NCBI GenBank assembly: GCA_902493335.1
Contig: CABUPJ010000015.1
Coordinates: 1 to 64,000 of the forward strand
Length of the DNA: 64,000 nucleotides
Source: an uncultured Porphyromonadaceae bacterium
Lineage (GTDB): Bacteria > Bacteroidota > Bacteroidia > Bacteroidales > Muribaculaceae
Direction of reading: 5' to 3'
Made by a program: the position numbers and the translations under genes. This document shows positions 34,621-47,200 of the stretch, piece by piece; position 1 is the first letter of the stretch, and the number at the start of each line of letters is the position of its first letter. The notes beneath the pieces are model-generated. The model ran no database searches. It saw only the letters and a program-made list of their open reading frames with translations, and had not been told where the DNA came from.

Positions 34621-35916
34621 ATGACACTGCTTAAAAGAGCTCTTACATTCATCACATTATGCTCAGTGATGTCGTCGGCCGATGTTTTTGCGGTCAAGCC
34701 CTACTCGCCCTCCGAGGGCATTCCTGAACGTGTGCTGATTCTCAGCGGCGACAGCACGACACCGGGTGCCGCCGAACATATCGCCGTGCTTTATTCGCGC
34801 GAGGGACTGTCGTTCAACGACCCCGGCGCACCGCGTTTTCTTTTCTTTGACCGTCAGGGAAAGGTCGCCCTCGGCATCGGCGGTTACGTCAAGGCTTCGG
34901 CCATGTATGACTTCAACGGCGCAATCGACGGCAACGGCTTCACGACATTCGACATCCCTGTTCCGCGCGACCCGGGACAGCGCAACCGTTTCGGCGCCGA
35001 CGCATCCCATTCGACGATATTCCTGAAACTTGTGACGCGCCCGACAAAATTCGGCCGTGTGATTGTCTACATCCAGACAAACTTCACCGGCGATAACGGC
35101 GGTTACGGCCTAAAACTCAAACAGGCATATGTCAGCCTAGGCAATGTCACGGCCGGTATGGCCCACTCTGTCTTCTCCGACCCCGAAAGCCAGGCGCCGA
35201 CTATTGATACCGAAGGCCCGTCGGGACAGGTCGACAAGACCAATATCATGTTTAAATATGCTGTGAAATTTGGCAAAGGCTTCTCGCTCGGGGCTTCGCT
35301 CGAGGTCCCCACGGCCGGCTACCAGCTGGGTCAGTCAGAGCGCGCAATCAATCAGCGCTGCCCCGATATCCCCGCCTACATCCAGTATGCCTGGGGTAAA
35401 AACGACAGTCATGTGCGCCTCTCGGGCATCTACCGCCGACTGAGTTACCGCGATCTTGTCAAAGAAGAAAACAGATTTGAATCAGGTTGGGGCGTACAGT
35501 TCAGCACCATCGCCAACATCATCGGCGGTCTCGACTTTTTCGGCCACTATGTCTATGGCAAAGGCATCGCCACATATATCAACGACCTCGCCGACGGCGA
35601 CTACAACCTCATACCGTCGACAACCGACGGGCGCCTGACAGCTCCGGCCATCGGCGGCCTTACGGCCGGCCTCGCATGGCAGGCCACTCCCAAAGTCATG
35701 GTCTCGGCCGACTACAGCAACTCGCGCCTTTATGACTGCGACCGTCTCGGAGGCGACACCTACCGCTACGCGCAATATGTATCGGCCAATGTCTATTATA
35801 ACATCACCGACGACTTCAAGATCGGAGCCGAGTATCTCTTCGGCACACGCAAAGACTACAACGGCGAGCACAACAAGGCCAACCGCTTCGAAGCCATGCT
35901 TCAATACAGTTTCTGA
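34621..35916 (+). CDS. DcaP-like outer-membrane porin
   Basis: Outer-membrane beta-barrel of 431 residues with a signal peptide (about 1-24, cleaved near VFA-V). It shows repeated amphipathic strands (VALGIGGYVKASAMYDFNGAI, DASHSTIFLKLVTRP, GRVIVYIQTNF) and a C-terminal phenylalanine in FEAMLQYSF, a typical barrel-assembly signal. The overall pattern matches the DcaP family of trimeric porins, which in Acinetobacter pass negatively charged compounds; the substrate here is unknown. It is monocistronic, with terminators on both sides. Confidence 0.82.
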   Translation: MTLLKRALTFITLCSVMSSADVFAVKPYSPSEGIPERVLILSGDSTTPGAAEHIAVLYSREGLSFNDPGAPRFLFFDRQGKVALGIGGYVKASAMYDFNGAIDGNGFTTFDIPVPRDPGQRNRFGADASHSTIFLKLVTRPTKFGRVIVYIQTNFTGDNGGYGLKLKQAYVSLGNVTAGMAHSVFSDPESQAPTIDTEGPSGQVDKTNIMFKYAVKFGKGFSLGASLEVPTAGYQLGQSERAINQRCPDIPAYIQYAWGKNDSHVRLSGIYRRLSYRDLVKEENRFESGWGVQFSTIANIIGGLDFFGHYVYGKGIATYINDLADGDYNLIPSTTDGRLTAPAIGGLTAGLAWQATPKVMVSADYSNSRLYDCDRLGGDTYRYAQYVSANVYYNITDDFKIGAEYLFGTRKDYNGEHNKANRFEAMLQYSF

Positions 35917-35943
35917 CAAACCGCACATATATGACTATAACAG

Positions 35944-35978
35944 GCGAGGCCGTGTCGTTTGACACAGCCCCGCTTTTG
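35944..35978 (+). terminator. Terminator between the porin gene and the convergent TonB receptor gene
   Basis: GCGAGGCCGTGTC pairs with GACACAGCCCCGC (35944-35973, 11 of 13 pairs), followed by CTTTTGTTT. A second small hairpin ATCAGGT-TG-ACCTGAT (35982-35997) touches the receptor stop codon and may serve the minus strand. Confidence 0.75.
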
Positions 35979-35996
35979 TTTATCAGGTTGACCTGA

Positions 35997-38261
35997 TCAG
36001 AACGATGCTCTTATCGCCGCTGTGAAATTGCGGCCCGGAGCATTTATGCCTGAGCCGAAGGTACGGTATTCGGTATCGAGAATATTCTCGACGCCGGCTT
36101 GCAGTGTCACATTGGGATGCGGGCGATATGTCGCCTTGAGGTTGAGTGTGAACCATGCCGGCAGGCCTTCGCCGTCGAGACCGAGACCGGTGGCATAGCC
36201 GATATTGTCTTCGCCGTTAAGATTGTAACGGCTCAGCGGTTTCTTGCCGTTGAACAGCGAGTAGAATTCTACCATCGTACGCTTGCCGGCGCTCTGGAAT
36301 GTAACACCGACACGACCGAAAAGAGGAGCCACATGGTCAAGCGGCATCTTCTTCTCTCCCTTGTCGCCGAATATATCACCATAGGTATATGTTGCCGCGG
36401 CATCAGCCCAAAAACATTTCGACAAGATAACTCTGAGTGTCGAAGTGACTCCGGTCACAAAGGCCCGGCGGTTGTTGCGGTTGGCATAGACATCGCTCAA
36501 CTCGCCGTCATAATCTATTTTATCCTTACCGTCGACGGTAGCGGGCGCCAGCGCTATGGCATCGAAGATATAGGTACCGAAGACCGATGCGTCCCATTCT
36601 ACGCGACCCGAATTGACATGTGCCACATTGAAATCGGCACTGACAGTCTTTTCGGGTTTTATATCCGGATTAGGCACAACCACCATGCCCGGCTGTGAGT
36701 CGAATACCTTGGCCATGTCGTCGATATTCGGAACACGATAACCTGTTGTAAGCGACAGAGCCAGTTTCCATGTGTCGCTCACGTTGTATGCGAGTCCGGC
36801 GTTCAGACTGTAGGTCGGATTATTCTGTGTCACCGTGCCGTATTCACGGCTGAAGAATGGAAAGAACTCATCACTCCTGAACGTTGTTTTCAGCGTCGAA
36901 TAGCCGACGCGCACACCATCGCTGAAAATAAGCCCCGGTGTTATTTCCCATGAATGGGCCACGAACAGGTCTATGTTGTGCATATGGTTGTGGCCGTCGG
37001 GATAACGAGTATCCAGAGGCTTCTGCTCGCCGGTGTTTATATCGGTCTTATGCGCGGTCGATTTAAGATACTGCAGAGACCCGTCGATGCCGGCATGTAT
37101 TTTATGGACGCCAAGATACTTCACCCAGTCGGCCGACAGTGATACCACATTCACTTTTTCCTTGCGGCTGCCGAGCCACGCATCATTGAGCTTGCGGTTA
37201 TGACGACTCTCCTCTATATTCTGATAGGACAGTGTCACCGAGGCATGATCGCCACCGAACAGCCCGTGTGTGTCGTATGTATACGCAGCCAGCAGACGCT
37301 GCTGCGGTCCGTAATACCATTCGGCAAATTTAGGTTTGTCGCCTTTCATGTCGGTCAGACGATCATAACGCGGCACGTCATTGGTGTTGGAGAACTGGAA
37401 ATTGACCAGATGACTGACACCGTCGTTATATCGGTACAGAAACTTCTGCATCAGGTCGTACTGGTGGTAACCTGACTGAGGCTGATGATAGTCCTTGGTA
37501 TTTGGCACAAGCACATCCTTGCCATCGACATGCTCTACCTTGTAACCACGATGGATATATCCGTCGTTCGCGGGCATGAACGGATTGGAATTACGTCCGC
37601 CGCGCAAATCTCCGAAGCTGCTGTATGACAATGATGTGAACGACGCTATCTTCTGGCCGCCGATATTGAAGTCGGCGTGCCACGTAGATTCGTCATTGGC
37701 GCTGCTGAAACGCGAGAAGGCGCTTCCCGAGAACAGCACTCCGCTCTCTCTGTCGGCCAGACGCGGCATCTTCGTACGGAACGATATCACACCGCCCAAT
37801 GCATCAGAGCCGTATCCGACCGATGCCGGACCGTACATTACCTCTGCCTGTCCGAGGATAGACGGATCAATCGTTATCACATTCTGAAGGTGCCCACCAC
37901 GATAGATGAGATTGTTCATTCTGACACCGTCGACGACAAGCAGCACACGCGAACTCTCGAATCCTCTGATTGACGGACTGCCGCCGCCCTGCTGGCTCTT
38001 CTGCACTGTCAGCATACCGTCGCCGGCAAGCAAATCGGCGGTTGTCTGAGGATTCATCTCGTCAATGCGGGCGGCATCTATTGTCTTGACATACTGGGGA
38101 ATCTGCAGTTTGTCATCGTTCAGACGGCGTCCGGCAACAAAAAGTTCCTGAAGCTGAATGCTGTCTCCTGATAATTCTTTAGGAGTATCAGCGCCATACG
38201 ACACAGCGCCACATGACAGCATGCCTATCAGTATAAACTGTTTATTAAAAAATAATGTCAT
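35997..38261 (-). CDS. TonB-dependent outer-membrane receptor, HmuR/heme-receptor-like
   Basis: Outer-membrane receptor of 754 residues with a signal peptide (about 1-24). The plug domain (about 50-165) holds GGGSPSIRGFESSRVLLVVDG and the SxALGGVI segment GYGSDALGGVISF. A 22-strand barrel follows, ending in FTAAIRASF. The extracellular segment VVPNPDIKPEKTVS resembles the NPDL box of heme/hemoglobin receptors, but ligand assignment is only by similarity. No SusD-like partner is present. It is the last gene of the surface operon, 21 bp after the 993-residue gene, and may import something captured by those proteins. Confidence 0.88.
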   Translation of the reverse strand: MTLFFNKQFILIGMLSCGAVSYGADTPKELSGDSIQLQELFVAGRRLNDDKLQIPQYVKTIDAARIDEMNPQTTADLLAGDGMLTVQKSQQGGGSPSIRGFESSRVLLVVDGVRMNNLIYRGGHLQNVITIDPSILGQAEVMYGPASVGYGSDALGGVISFRTKMPRLADRESGVLFSGSAFSRFSSANDESTWHADFNIGGQKIASFTSLSYSSFGDLRGGRNSNPFMPANDGYIHRGYKVEHVDGKDVLVPNTKDYHQPQSGYHQYDLMQKFLYRYNDGVSHLVNFQFSNTNDVPRYDRLTDMKGDKPKFAEWYYGPQQRLLAAYTYDTHGLFGGDHASVTLSYQNIEESRHNRKLNDAWLGSRKEKVNVVSLSADWVKYLGVHKIHAGIDGSLQYLKSTAHKTDINTGEQKPLDTRYPDGHNHMHNIDLFVAHSWEITPGLIFSDGVRVGYSTLKTTFRSDEFFPFFSREYGTVTQNNPTYSLNAGLAYNVSDTWKLALSLTTGYRVPNIDDMAKVFDSQPGMVVVPNPDIKPEKTVSADFNVAHVNSGRVEWDASVFGTYIFDAIALAPATVDGKDKIDYDGELSDVYANRNNRRAFVTGVTSTLRVILSKCFWADAAATYTYGDIFGDKGEKKMPLDHVAPLFGRVGVTFQSAGKRTMVEFYSLFNGKKPLSRYNLNGEDNIGYATGLGLDGEGLPAWFTLNLKATYRPHPNVTLQAGVENILDTEYRTFGSGINAPGRNFTAAIRASF

Positions 38262-38282
38262 GTTATCGGTCTTTCTTTAATG

Positions 38283-41264
38283 TCATAGTTCTATTTCACG
38301 TACAGCCGAAGCCGGACCATAAACCACGGCCACCACATACTTGCCTTTAGACAGATCTGACAGATCTATCATCATCGGCGCGACATAGTTGACTGCCTTG
38401 AGCAATTTCTCTCCTTTTTCGTCAAATATGCCCACACGGGCAGGCGTCTGGTCGGGAAGAGTCAGACGGATGCCTGTTCGCCGTGGCGTGTATGTCACCC
38501 TCATGGACTTCAGAGCACGGGCATGGTTCACAGGAAGCGACCACTCATCCGAAGGTTTGAACTTCACATTAACTTTCAGAGTATTGCCTTTCACATTGGC
38601 CGGCCTGACATAGACAGCCTGTTCAGAGCCGGGATCAGAATAGCTCATGTCAAGAGTCAGGTGAATCGGACGTATCGTAGAACTCAGGTCAAGCTCGAGA
38701 TTGTTCATCGTGAATGTTATCTCAACAGGATCATCGCCAAGCCCACCGTCTACACACATGATATAGCCTTTCAGTCCTTTGACGGCAGGCGACGTAAGTG
38801 TCTCCCACGGACTCTCAACATCTGAGTCAGAACGAAGTCTGGTGTTGTAGCTGCTTATATAGTAACCGCCTGCACCCTCACGCGTATTGTTGAAATAATA
38901 TCCTTTATCGTTGAGATCGCTCACGTCATCAAGATTCATGTCAGACGGGAATGCTATATATGTCCACTCACCCGGTCTGAACGTGTATTTCAGACTCATT
39001 TTCTCAACACTCACCAGGCCTGACTTAACCAATACCTGACCTGACGAAAGATTGTCGGCAAATACTGTCATCTCCTTGACGCTCAAAGGACCTTCAAGCT
39101 CCACACGCTCGTCTTTGGCAACAACCACATGATTGGCGACTCTGAACACACACGTATGGACATCGCTGGCAGCCCAAGTCTCGTCACCCGGCTGATATGC
39201 CATCACAGTCACGCGACAGCTGTCTGACGGGATATTGAACACATTGAGTTTATTGCCGTCCTCTATGCGCGCATATTCCTCTCCCTCTGTCAGGACGTAT
39301 ATGACGTCAAGTCCTGACTCGGCCTCGGCTTCCAGAGGTATAACTATCGGACGACATTCATTGATCGCGACTTCTGAAGTCCAGGTTATCGCCTGAGATT
39401 TCTTTATCGTGGCCGGATAATAGAAACGCGGAGCGCCTACACAGGCAACATCATTGGTGTTGCCGTCTCCTCCGTTGCCACAGAGAATATACACTTTCGT
39501 CAGACCGTTCAGCTTATAGTCCCATTCGGTGCATACGCGCCAGTCTACATTGCCGGTATTGAGCAGAACAGTGCCGTTAGACGCACTTTTGAGCGCGAAA
39601 CTTAATTTGCCTCTCGTGATATTGATGGTCTGACCGCCCACATCCACGACAAAACGGTCATATTTGCTCAAGTCACAAGTCGATTCCACATAGCCGACCG
39701 CATGTGTTCCGAAGCCCTTGGCATACGTGCGGTCTCCGATCTGCAGACTGGAGGTACGGTCGTACGCGATGTCAGCTGTCCAGTGGTCCCAGCCCGTACC
39801 GGCTTTGTAGGTCAGGTCTGACAGATACTCGAAGCTCTCCTGCCCCTGCCGGTAGACGGTAGTCACCGGAGCTTCCAGACCGTCGATGTCATAGGTAAAC
39901 CGGTGAACCACTTCATCTGACGCGTTGAACGGGAACGATACAATTTGCTTCTCGCCCTTCTTCGACGGTTCAAAGTAATCTGTCAGGTCTATTGGGTCAA
40001 GAGGCGTGAGACTGTACGGATTGTCATACAACTGCAGGTCGAGCTGCTTCAGGTCGTGACCTTTTGTATCTATAAGAAAATATGCCATGCGCACCCCTTC
40101 GACCGCCGACGGATATGTCGCAAGCATCTCCACTATAGGCTGGAAATCGGCAGAAAAAGTGATATAGGCCGTAGCAGGCAGATAAGAGTCGTCGCCATAT
40201 TGGGTCGCCTCGACCACTATATCGCCTTTAGAGCCATAGACCGCTACCAGCTCATCGCCATTCTCGATGCGGGCAAGATCACGGCCGCTGATAATGCGAT
40301 AGGAGATTCCGCCTCCCGAACTCGCCTCTGCTTCAAGCCGCAGACGGTCGGCATCGACAGGCAGCTGACCGCCCTGCGTGATGAAGCTGACCGTCTGCAC
40401 CGACTTGCCGGAGTTGTCCGGCAGCCGGGTATATAGTCTCGACAGAAGAAGATGTGCGTGGTCACCGCCGTTACTGCCGTCAGAAAGAGCCTCAATGTAA
40501 AGCGAGTTTTTATCTGTCATATCTAACTCAAGATCACGGATGCACGGATTCTCGCCTCGGGCAGAATTGGTCTTTGAATACATCTTCTGCCTGACGGCTG
40601 CGGATCCCCCGGTCCACCCTGTGCCATTCCAGATACGGTTGTTCCAGAATGCATAAGTCAGATTGCCGACCGCCTTATCATCCTGTATGCCATATCGGGT
40701 CACGAATCGTGTGAACGGTCTGTCGAAAATGAACGATACATGTCCCTGCGCGTGGTTAGACACACCTTTATAATAAATTGTGTCGTTCACCGTCATGCGG
40801 GTCGGCGTTGCCGACGGCGGATTTGTATTGTCGACGCTTATGTCGACACGCGGGCTGCGGCCCGACCATCCCGAGACTGCAGTCTGGAATGGATAGTCGC
40901 CGAGCCACATGAACGCCTCGGTGTAATCTTTGTCAATACACTCCGACAACAGTGTACTTCCGTCAGTGAAATCAACTTTGATGCGGTAAGCGTAGTCACC
41001 GGGATTGAAGTCGATATCGGCCGTCAGATAACGTCCGTCTATCAGTTCATAGTCTGTGGAGGTCGTGTTGTAGCCGTCATACATGCGGTAGCTGTATGAC
41101 GTCACAGTCTGTATCTCTTTGCCTTCCAGGTTTATCTCGGCCTTTATCTGTCCATTAGTCCCGTCATTGAAGACACCCAGAAGAGTCATGCTTTGGGCGA
41201 AGCCCGTCACAGATGCAGAAACCAGCATCAGAGCGGACAGCGCATTCCTGAAATTTATATTCAT
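38283..41264 (-). CDS. Secreted twin-NPCBM domain protein with type IX-like tail
   Basis: Product of 993 residues with a signal peptide (cleaved near GFA-Q, about 23). Two NPCBM/NEW2 carbohydrate-binding-type domains are visible: about 120-280 (AFMWLGDYPFQTAVSGWSG, then KGVSNHAQGHVSFIFDRPFT) and about 478-615 (TYAKGFGTHAVGYVESTCDL). Ig-like segments lie between them. The C-terminal 75 residues (VGIFDEKGEKLLKAVNY, then LSKGKYVVAVVYG) resemble a type IX sorting tail. No catalytic domain is seen. Its ATG overlaps the stop of the giant gene (ATGA at 41261-41264), so the two are translationally coupled. A cell-surface glycan-binding role is inferred. Confidence 0.82.
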   Translation of the reverse strand: MNINFRNALSALMLVSASVTGFAQSMTLLGVFNDGTNGQIKAEINLEGKEIQTVTSYSYRMYDGYNTTSTDYELIDGRYLTADIDFNPGDYAYRIKVDFTDGSTLLSECIDKDYTEAFMWLGDYPFQTAVSGWSGRSPRVDISVDNTNPPSATPTRMTVNDTIYYKGVSNHAQGHVSFIFDRPFTRFVTRYGIQDDKAVGNLTYAFWNNRIWNGTGWTGGSAAVRQKMYSKTNSARGENPCIRDLELDMTDKNSLYIEALSDGSNGGDHAHLLLSRLYTRLPDNSGKSVQTVSFITQGGQLPVDADRLRLEAEASSGGGISYRIISGRDLARIENGDELVAVYGSKGDIVVEATQYGDDSYLPATAYITFSADFQPIVEMLATYPSAVEGVRMAYFLIDTKGHDLKQLDLQLYDNPYSLTPLDPIDLTDYFEPSKKGEKQIVSFPFNASDEVVHRFTYDIDGLEAPVTTVYRQGQESFEYLSDLTYKAGTGWDHWTADIAYDRTSSLQIGDRTYAKGFGTHAVGYVESTCDLSKYDRFVVDVGGQTINITRGKLSFALKSASNGTVLLNTGNVDWRVCTEWDYKLNGLTKVYILCGNGGDGNTNDVACVGAPRFYYPATIKKSQAITWTSEVAINECRPIVIPLEAEAESGLDVIYVLTEGEEYARIEDGNKLNVFNIPSDSCRVTVMAYQPGDETWAASDVHTCVFRVANHVVVAKDERVELEGPLSVKEMTVFADNLSSGQVLVKSGLVSVEKMSLKYTFRPGEWTYIAFPSDMNLDDVSDLNDKGYYFNNTREGAGGYYISSYNTRLRSDSDVESPWETLTSPAVKGLKGYIMCVDGGLGDDPVEITFTMNNLELDLSSTIRPIHLTLDMSYSDPGSEQAVYVRPANVKGNTLKVNVKFKPSDEWSLPVNHARALKSMRVTYTPRRTGIRLTLPDQTPARVGIFDEKGEKLLKAVNYVAPMMIDLSDLSKGKYVVAVVYGPASAVREIEL

Positions 41265-44200
41265 TTTACTATGATTTTGACATTGTAATTCTTTGCGTTT
41301 TCATTGATAGTCACCACATAAGGACCGGCATCAAGCGAGGTCTCAAACTCTTGGTCGGGGGTATAGCACCGCACAATCTGACGACCGGCCATATCATATA
41401 TAGTCACCGTAGCGTCACCCTGAAGACCTGTGACCGTACATGTACCGGCACCGGTATACACACGGTAATGCGGTTTCCCGACAGTCTGGCCAACACCGGT
41501 CAGCAGTCTGTCATCCTCTAATTCCAGTATGAAACGATCCTTGCAGTCGCCCGACTGTTCCACGGCGAATGTATAAGGCTCCGTATCAGAAGCAAGCTCG
41601 GTTCTGACTCCCGTCATCCTGTCCGTAAGGTATACCCTGAAATCTCTGTCGAAGCCCTGCATCTTGTCGACGCGCAACTGATATTCGCCCGCTGCAGGAA
41701 GCTTCACGCCTACCGGCACCGTCATCGTCGTGGCCGACTGCCGGCAGTCTATCGACATCGCATTGTCTGAATCGTCGTAAGTATAAATCTGGGCAGCCCG
41801 TTCGCTAAGGCTCCAGAGTTTAACAGCATCCTCGTTTATCTGGTACATGGATGACGCCGTCATGTCTATGCGCAGCATTACCTTATCGGCCTCGTTTCCG
41901 CCAGAGTAGATTCCGAGCTGAACCATTATGTCTTCCTCGGCGTCATAGTAGTCTATGGTCTTTTTCGAGGCAGCCTTTTCTTTGGCGACCGGAGTCACTG
42001 TGAATTCGGCGCCATCTGTCATCGCCTGCACAAAATATGACTGGAACGGATGTATCTGCTGACGCGCGTCATATGTAGTCATATCATATGCCTCATAGTT
42101 CATAGTCATCGGATTGCAGTGATATACATATCTGGTCACACTCGCCGGATCATATGAAACATTCTGATGCTTGGTCAGATTGATGTTGGCAAGATATGGG
42201 TTGCCAATCAGATTCCATCCTTCGGCAATCTCGCCGAATCCAGACGGATAATACTCCAGATTATCTATTTTCACCGGTTTGTTCAACAACAGATTGCCGC
42301 CGGCTATATCGAGAGTAGACTTCATGTCGGTATCAGTCGTTAGCTCCACATCCTTATCGAGATAGCCGTCAACGAGCACAGCCTCCACATCAAGAGTCGA
42401 TATGGCTTCCGTGGCCACATACGTGTTGGCGTCCTCGCCGTTCTTGAGCCTCAGCTCGACGCGCGGCTCAACGTAAAGGTCAAGTGTAAGCTCGTCAGTC
42501 TTTGCGCCCACCACATTAACCGTCAGACGATTAAGGGCCATACGGTTTATACGGTCCATATCTATGTCGATATAATAAGTGCTCTCAGGCACAGACATGT
42601 CTATCTGCGGGTTCTCGATGCGCGCATAACCGCTCTCCTTGACCGTGAGAGACAGATTCTCATCAGCGCCGCCACTGAGCACGCGAACAGTCACAGGGAT
42701 GCGGTTGACACCGTCTTCAAGCATCAGACGTTCGCCGCTCGCCGCGCCGTTACCGAACGCGACCGACACATTAACCGGTCGACGCGAAGCCGAGGGTGAC
42801 ATATAGAACATAACTTCACTCGCATTTGCCATCAAAGCATAGGGCGTTATGAAGTCGGCAACGCCGTCTTCGGCGGCCACGCCGTTTACCAAGGTCGTCA
42901 TCGGTTCGGAGGTGCCAAGCTGACGGATACCCATAGTCAGAGAATCGCCAGCCACGATACTCGGATGGCGATAGCTGACTGACAGCGTATCAGTCGCGGC
43001 AACTGCCCCGGCGGCACCATATACAACAGTGTAAAACTCACGGTTGAGTGGCACAAGCTCACTTGTGCGGCTGTTGAAGAAGTTATACGGTGTCCCGGTG
43101 AACGTCGACACGTAAGCGCTTCTCGTTTTACCTGACGGGAATGTGATTGCTATCGGACTCTCATCGGCCGTCGACAGACACACGGCACGTGAATCAAACG
43201 GAACTATAGACGGATGTTTTTCAGTCACATTACCGTACTTTTTCATCGGCATATAGCCTGACGTCTCCTGGAGATTGCCGTTGCTGTCATAATCATCCAT
43301 TGTGATATAGGCAACCAATGATGTATCATTGAGCAGTGTACGGCGGTGCATATACTTCACGACCTCATCCTGCGTAAGCGACCGGTTGAAAGCAAGAACC
43401 TGATCGAAAGCACCGGAGAACCACCTGTCGCCGTCGCGGTTCTGGCCGAGCATGAGACCGGAATATACACGCCCTTTGTTCATCGTACGTGTCACCCACG
43501 CCCTCATACCGTTAAGATAATAGTCCATTCCGTCGGGGCGTGCCACAATGGCGACATGTATCCATTTACCCAGATCGTTCTGTGTCACGCCGAGATTGGT
43601 CCGCTGGTTCCAGCTCCAGCTCTCCTCATTCCAGTGACAGCGCAGATTGCCGTCCTGAAGATGAATACCGGTAGCTACAGACGGGCTCGCGCTGCGGAAG
43701 AATATCAGAGGCTTGGTCCCGCTCAGCACAGACGCGCTGTCAATGCGCACCCATCCCATCAGTGTCACAGTATTGCTATTGTTCAGACGCGAGAAATCAG
43801 TACCGTTACCTACGGTGATGCCACCGTTGACAAGTGCTACAGAATTTCCTATTTCACGGGGTGATATACGGTTTATGACATCAATCGGCATCGGTATCAT
43901 CCTCTCGTCACTGCCACGCAGACGAGTCGATTTGCGTTCGTTCAGTTTGCCAAGCCTGCTCATGTCCACGGTAAGGTCTGTCTCGGCCACGCCTCGCTTG
44001 AAATACAGCGGCTCGGTAGCCTGTATAAGCAAGCTGTCAGATGTCATCCTGTAGCCGTCGACAGGTTCCTTGAGATTTTCGAGCAATCGTGCCGTAACGT
44101 GGTATGAAGTCTTCGTATCATCGAACACTTCAAATTCGCCCGATTCGTCAACGCCTTCTATGCTCAGCTCTATCGCCGGTTTTATCGACACGACCATAAG

Positions 44201-47200
44201 CTTACGGTCTACGATTGACCTGAGTTCAGGCACACGCATACCAAGCGAACCTTTTGAAGTGTCGCCTTTGAGCTCGCCGACAAGCAGCCAGCGCGATTTC
44301 GACGCATTGGGGTCGCAGGTATAGAGACGGTATTTTTTCTCCATATTGAAGCTCTCGCCCAAAGGATAGAACTCCACATCAACCGAATCAGACAAGGCCG
44401 TGCGGTCAAACGGATGTATGCAGTATCCCGTAGACGCCACGTCATAATACCTGTAGTCAAGGTTATCGTTATCCGAAGTCCAGTCATCCGTATCATATGC
44501 ATACACCCCGACCGCTCCGGGCGCCGTGGTCATGCCCAGTCTCATGATATCGCCTTCACGTGACGAAAACAATTTCTCGCCCGACTCCATTTCTTCGTAC
44601 GATGCCGCACGGGCACTGACGGGCACGAGCATCTTGACATGTGACACAACGGCACGCGTACGTGACATCGGAGTGCGACGCGAGAATGTCTCCGTATCTC
44701 CTTCAAGATTGTCACCGTTGAAGTCATAGTATGCCACAAGTCCGTCACGGTCTTCGGTATTGACCGAATACATCTCGCGGCGTATTTCCTCGACAGGAAG
44801 TTCGCGGCTCCATATCTTCAGCTCATCGACAGCAGCCTCGAGAGTTCCGCGTTCTATGGCATCGCCGAAAAGCGAGAGGGGCACACTGTTGTTCAGTGTG
44901 GCTTCTGGAAGTTTGCGGGATGCCGAACCTGTCAGATTGCCGTTTACATAAAGACATATGTTGCCGTCGCGTTTATGTGTCACTGCTATGTGCGACCACT
45001 TGCCATAAGTAACACTGCCACCGTCGACAGTCCACTCCTGTTCTATTGTTGTCTCATATGTCGGCTGGCTGAACTTGTTGCGCGGCGAATAGCGGAATTT
45101 CAGATTACCTCCTTCAAGGAACATAACAAATCCTTTCGCATCACTGCCGTATACATGCTGGCGGTTGCACAGTATCACACCGTCGTTCTCGGGTCTTATC
45201 CACATGTCTATAGTGAAATCATCAAAGAAATAGTCAGTATAACCTATATCAAGACGTCCTTGTCCGTCAGAATAGATAGCATTGCCACCACGGCGCTCTA
45301 TGATCTGCGATTCTGTCTCTCCGACGGTAAATTCAGCCGATGTGGTCGATACATCAGGAGATTCGCGCAGGGTCAGCTTCAGCTGTACTTTGTCGCCGGC
45401 GCTGAGACGACGCGTCAGATACTGGTAAGGATTGTCAATCTTCTCGCCGTTAACGGTCCACTCGTAGTAATAATATAACGGTATCGTCCAGTAGGTGTCT
45501 ATGCCGATAGTGCGGCGTCCATCCTTGTGTGACAGTTCCTTCAGAGCAAATCCGTCTCTGAAATATCGGTCTGACGGATGCTCCAGGTCTGCCACCCACA
45601 CTCCGCGGCCATAGTCTGAGAAGACCATCTCCTGCGTGGTGTAATTGATTGAGACATGGCAGTCACCTATTTTGCCGGGATTATAGCCTTTGACCCAGTA
45701 ACGCCACGTGTCGCTACCGTTTTCAAGTATGTAGATACTTGCATTACCGCCGTTGATGAAATAAAGGTCGCCGCTGCCTTCATGGAAGATAAGCTGGCCA
45801 CAGTCTATGGCGGGAAGACCAGTCCCTGCTTCCTCGAAACGACTTTCATTCACATAGTAACGAAGCACTTTGCCACGGACACCGACATAGAGTATGTCAC
45901 TGTTGTCGGGATCCCCCGCTATGCGGCTGTTGGTGAACTTTGCCGGAACACCGTTGAACAGCACCGGCTCGAACGTGTTGCCGTTGTCGGTCGACCTGAA
46001 AATCTGATGGTCCATATTCACGCAGTATATGGTACAACGGCCTTTGTCACGGCACAACGCCAGATTGTTTATATGATTAAGAGCCTTGGCCATGGGATAG
46101 CCTTCTGTTCCGTTCGTACCCGGAGACAGCTGAATGGCGCTCCGCCCTATGTCGTCGATGCGGAAAAGTGTGCGCATCGAGTTCTGCGGATACGACTTGA
46201 CCATATACCATGAGCCGGTAACCACATCAGCCACATTATAACGCGCAAACCAGCTGCTCATCGGCAGGCTCTCGTCGAAACCGCCACTGCCGCCTCCGCC
46301 GGAATACAGACCTATATTGGTATAGGGGTTAAAGCTCGCCTCCGAACCCTCGTAGCCACGCCAGTGACCCCATCGGCCATAACGCCACGTCTGTACGTCG
46401 ATATCCTGTGTATTGCCAATCATCGCCTGGTCGCCGAACTCATTGACAGCCACATAATAATACATCATGTTACCCATATTGCCACCTATGTTCACCCATG
46501 TATTGTTCGTGAGATCCTTGTCAAGCATCAGCATACCTGCATCCGAACCACGGAACTGACGGCCCGACTTATGCGACAGCACGAAGTGGTTATCGCACGA
46601 GTGACGCGCATTTGTCACCGCATACCACGCACCGTCAATTTCACTGCGAAGACGGGCGCCCCAGTGCTGATGATAGAATGTCTTGCCGCCGTCAGTTGTA
46701 AAACCGCCGCACATCGAGACACCATACATATAATCAGGGTCTGCATAGTTCACGCCGAAGCCTCCGAGCCAGCTTCCGGGCGGGTCATTGAAGTGACCGA
46801 ATATGGCTGCGCCCAGCGGGGCGGTATCACCTTCGGAAAGAGTAATCCAGGTCTTGCCGCCGTCCGACGTACGATACAGACCTTGATACTGCGGACTGCG
46901 GCTCGTCATAAACCACATGCACTTGGAATCCCACGGACTGACACATAGAAAACCGGGGTTAGCCGCACGCAACGGAAATACTCCCGTATTGTCAGGATAA
47001 TCCTCAGGATGCCGCACGGCTATACTGTCGCGGTCATATACCGTGAAATGCATTTTCTTCAGATTATACGTCCTCACACCATTAACGATAATGCTCTTGG
47101 CGCCGTCATCGAAGTAATATATCGATCGTGAGGTCGGAAGGTAAATTTTATTGCGGTCAAAACGGTCAAAAGCGACCTCCTGAAACCATCCGCCCCTGTA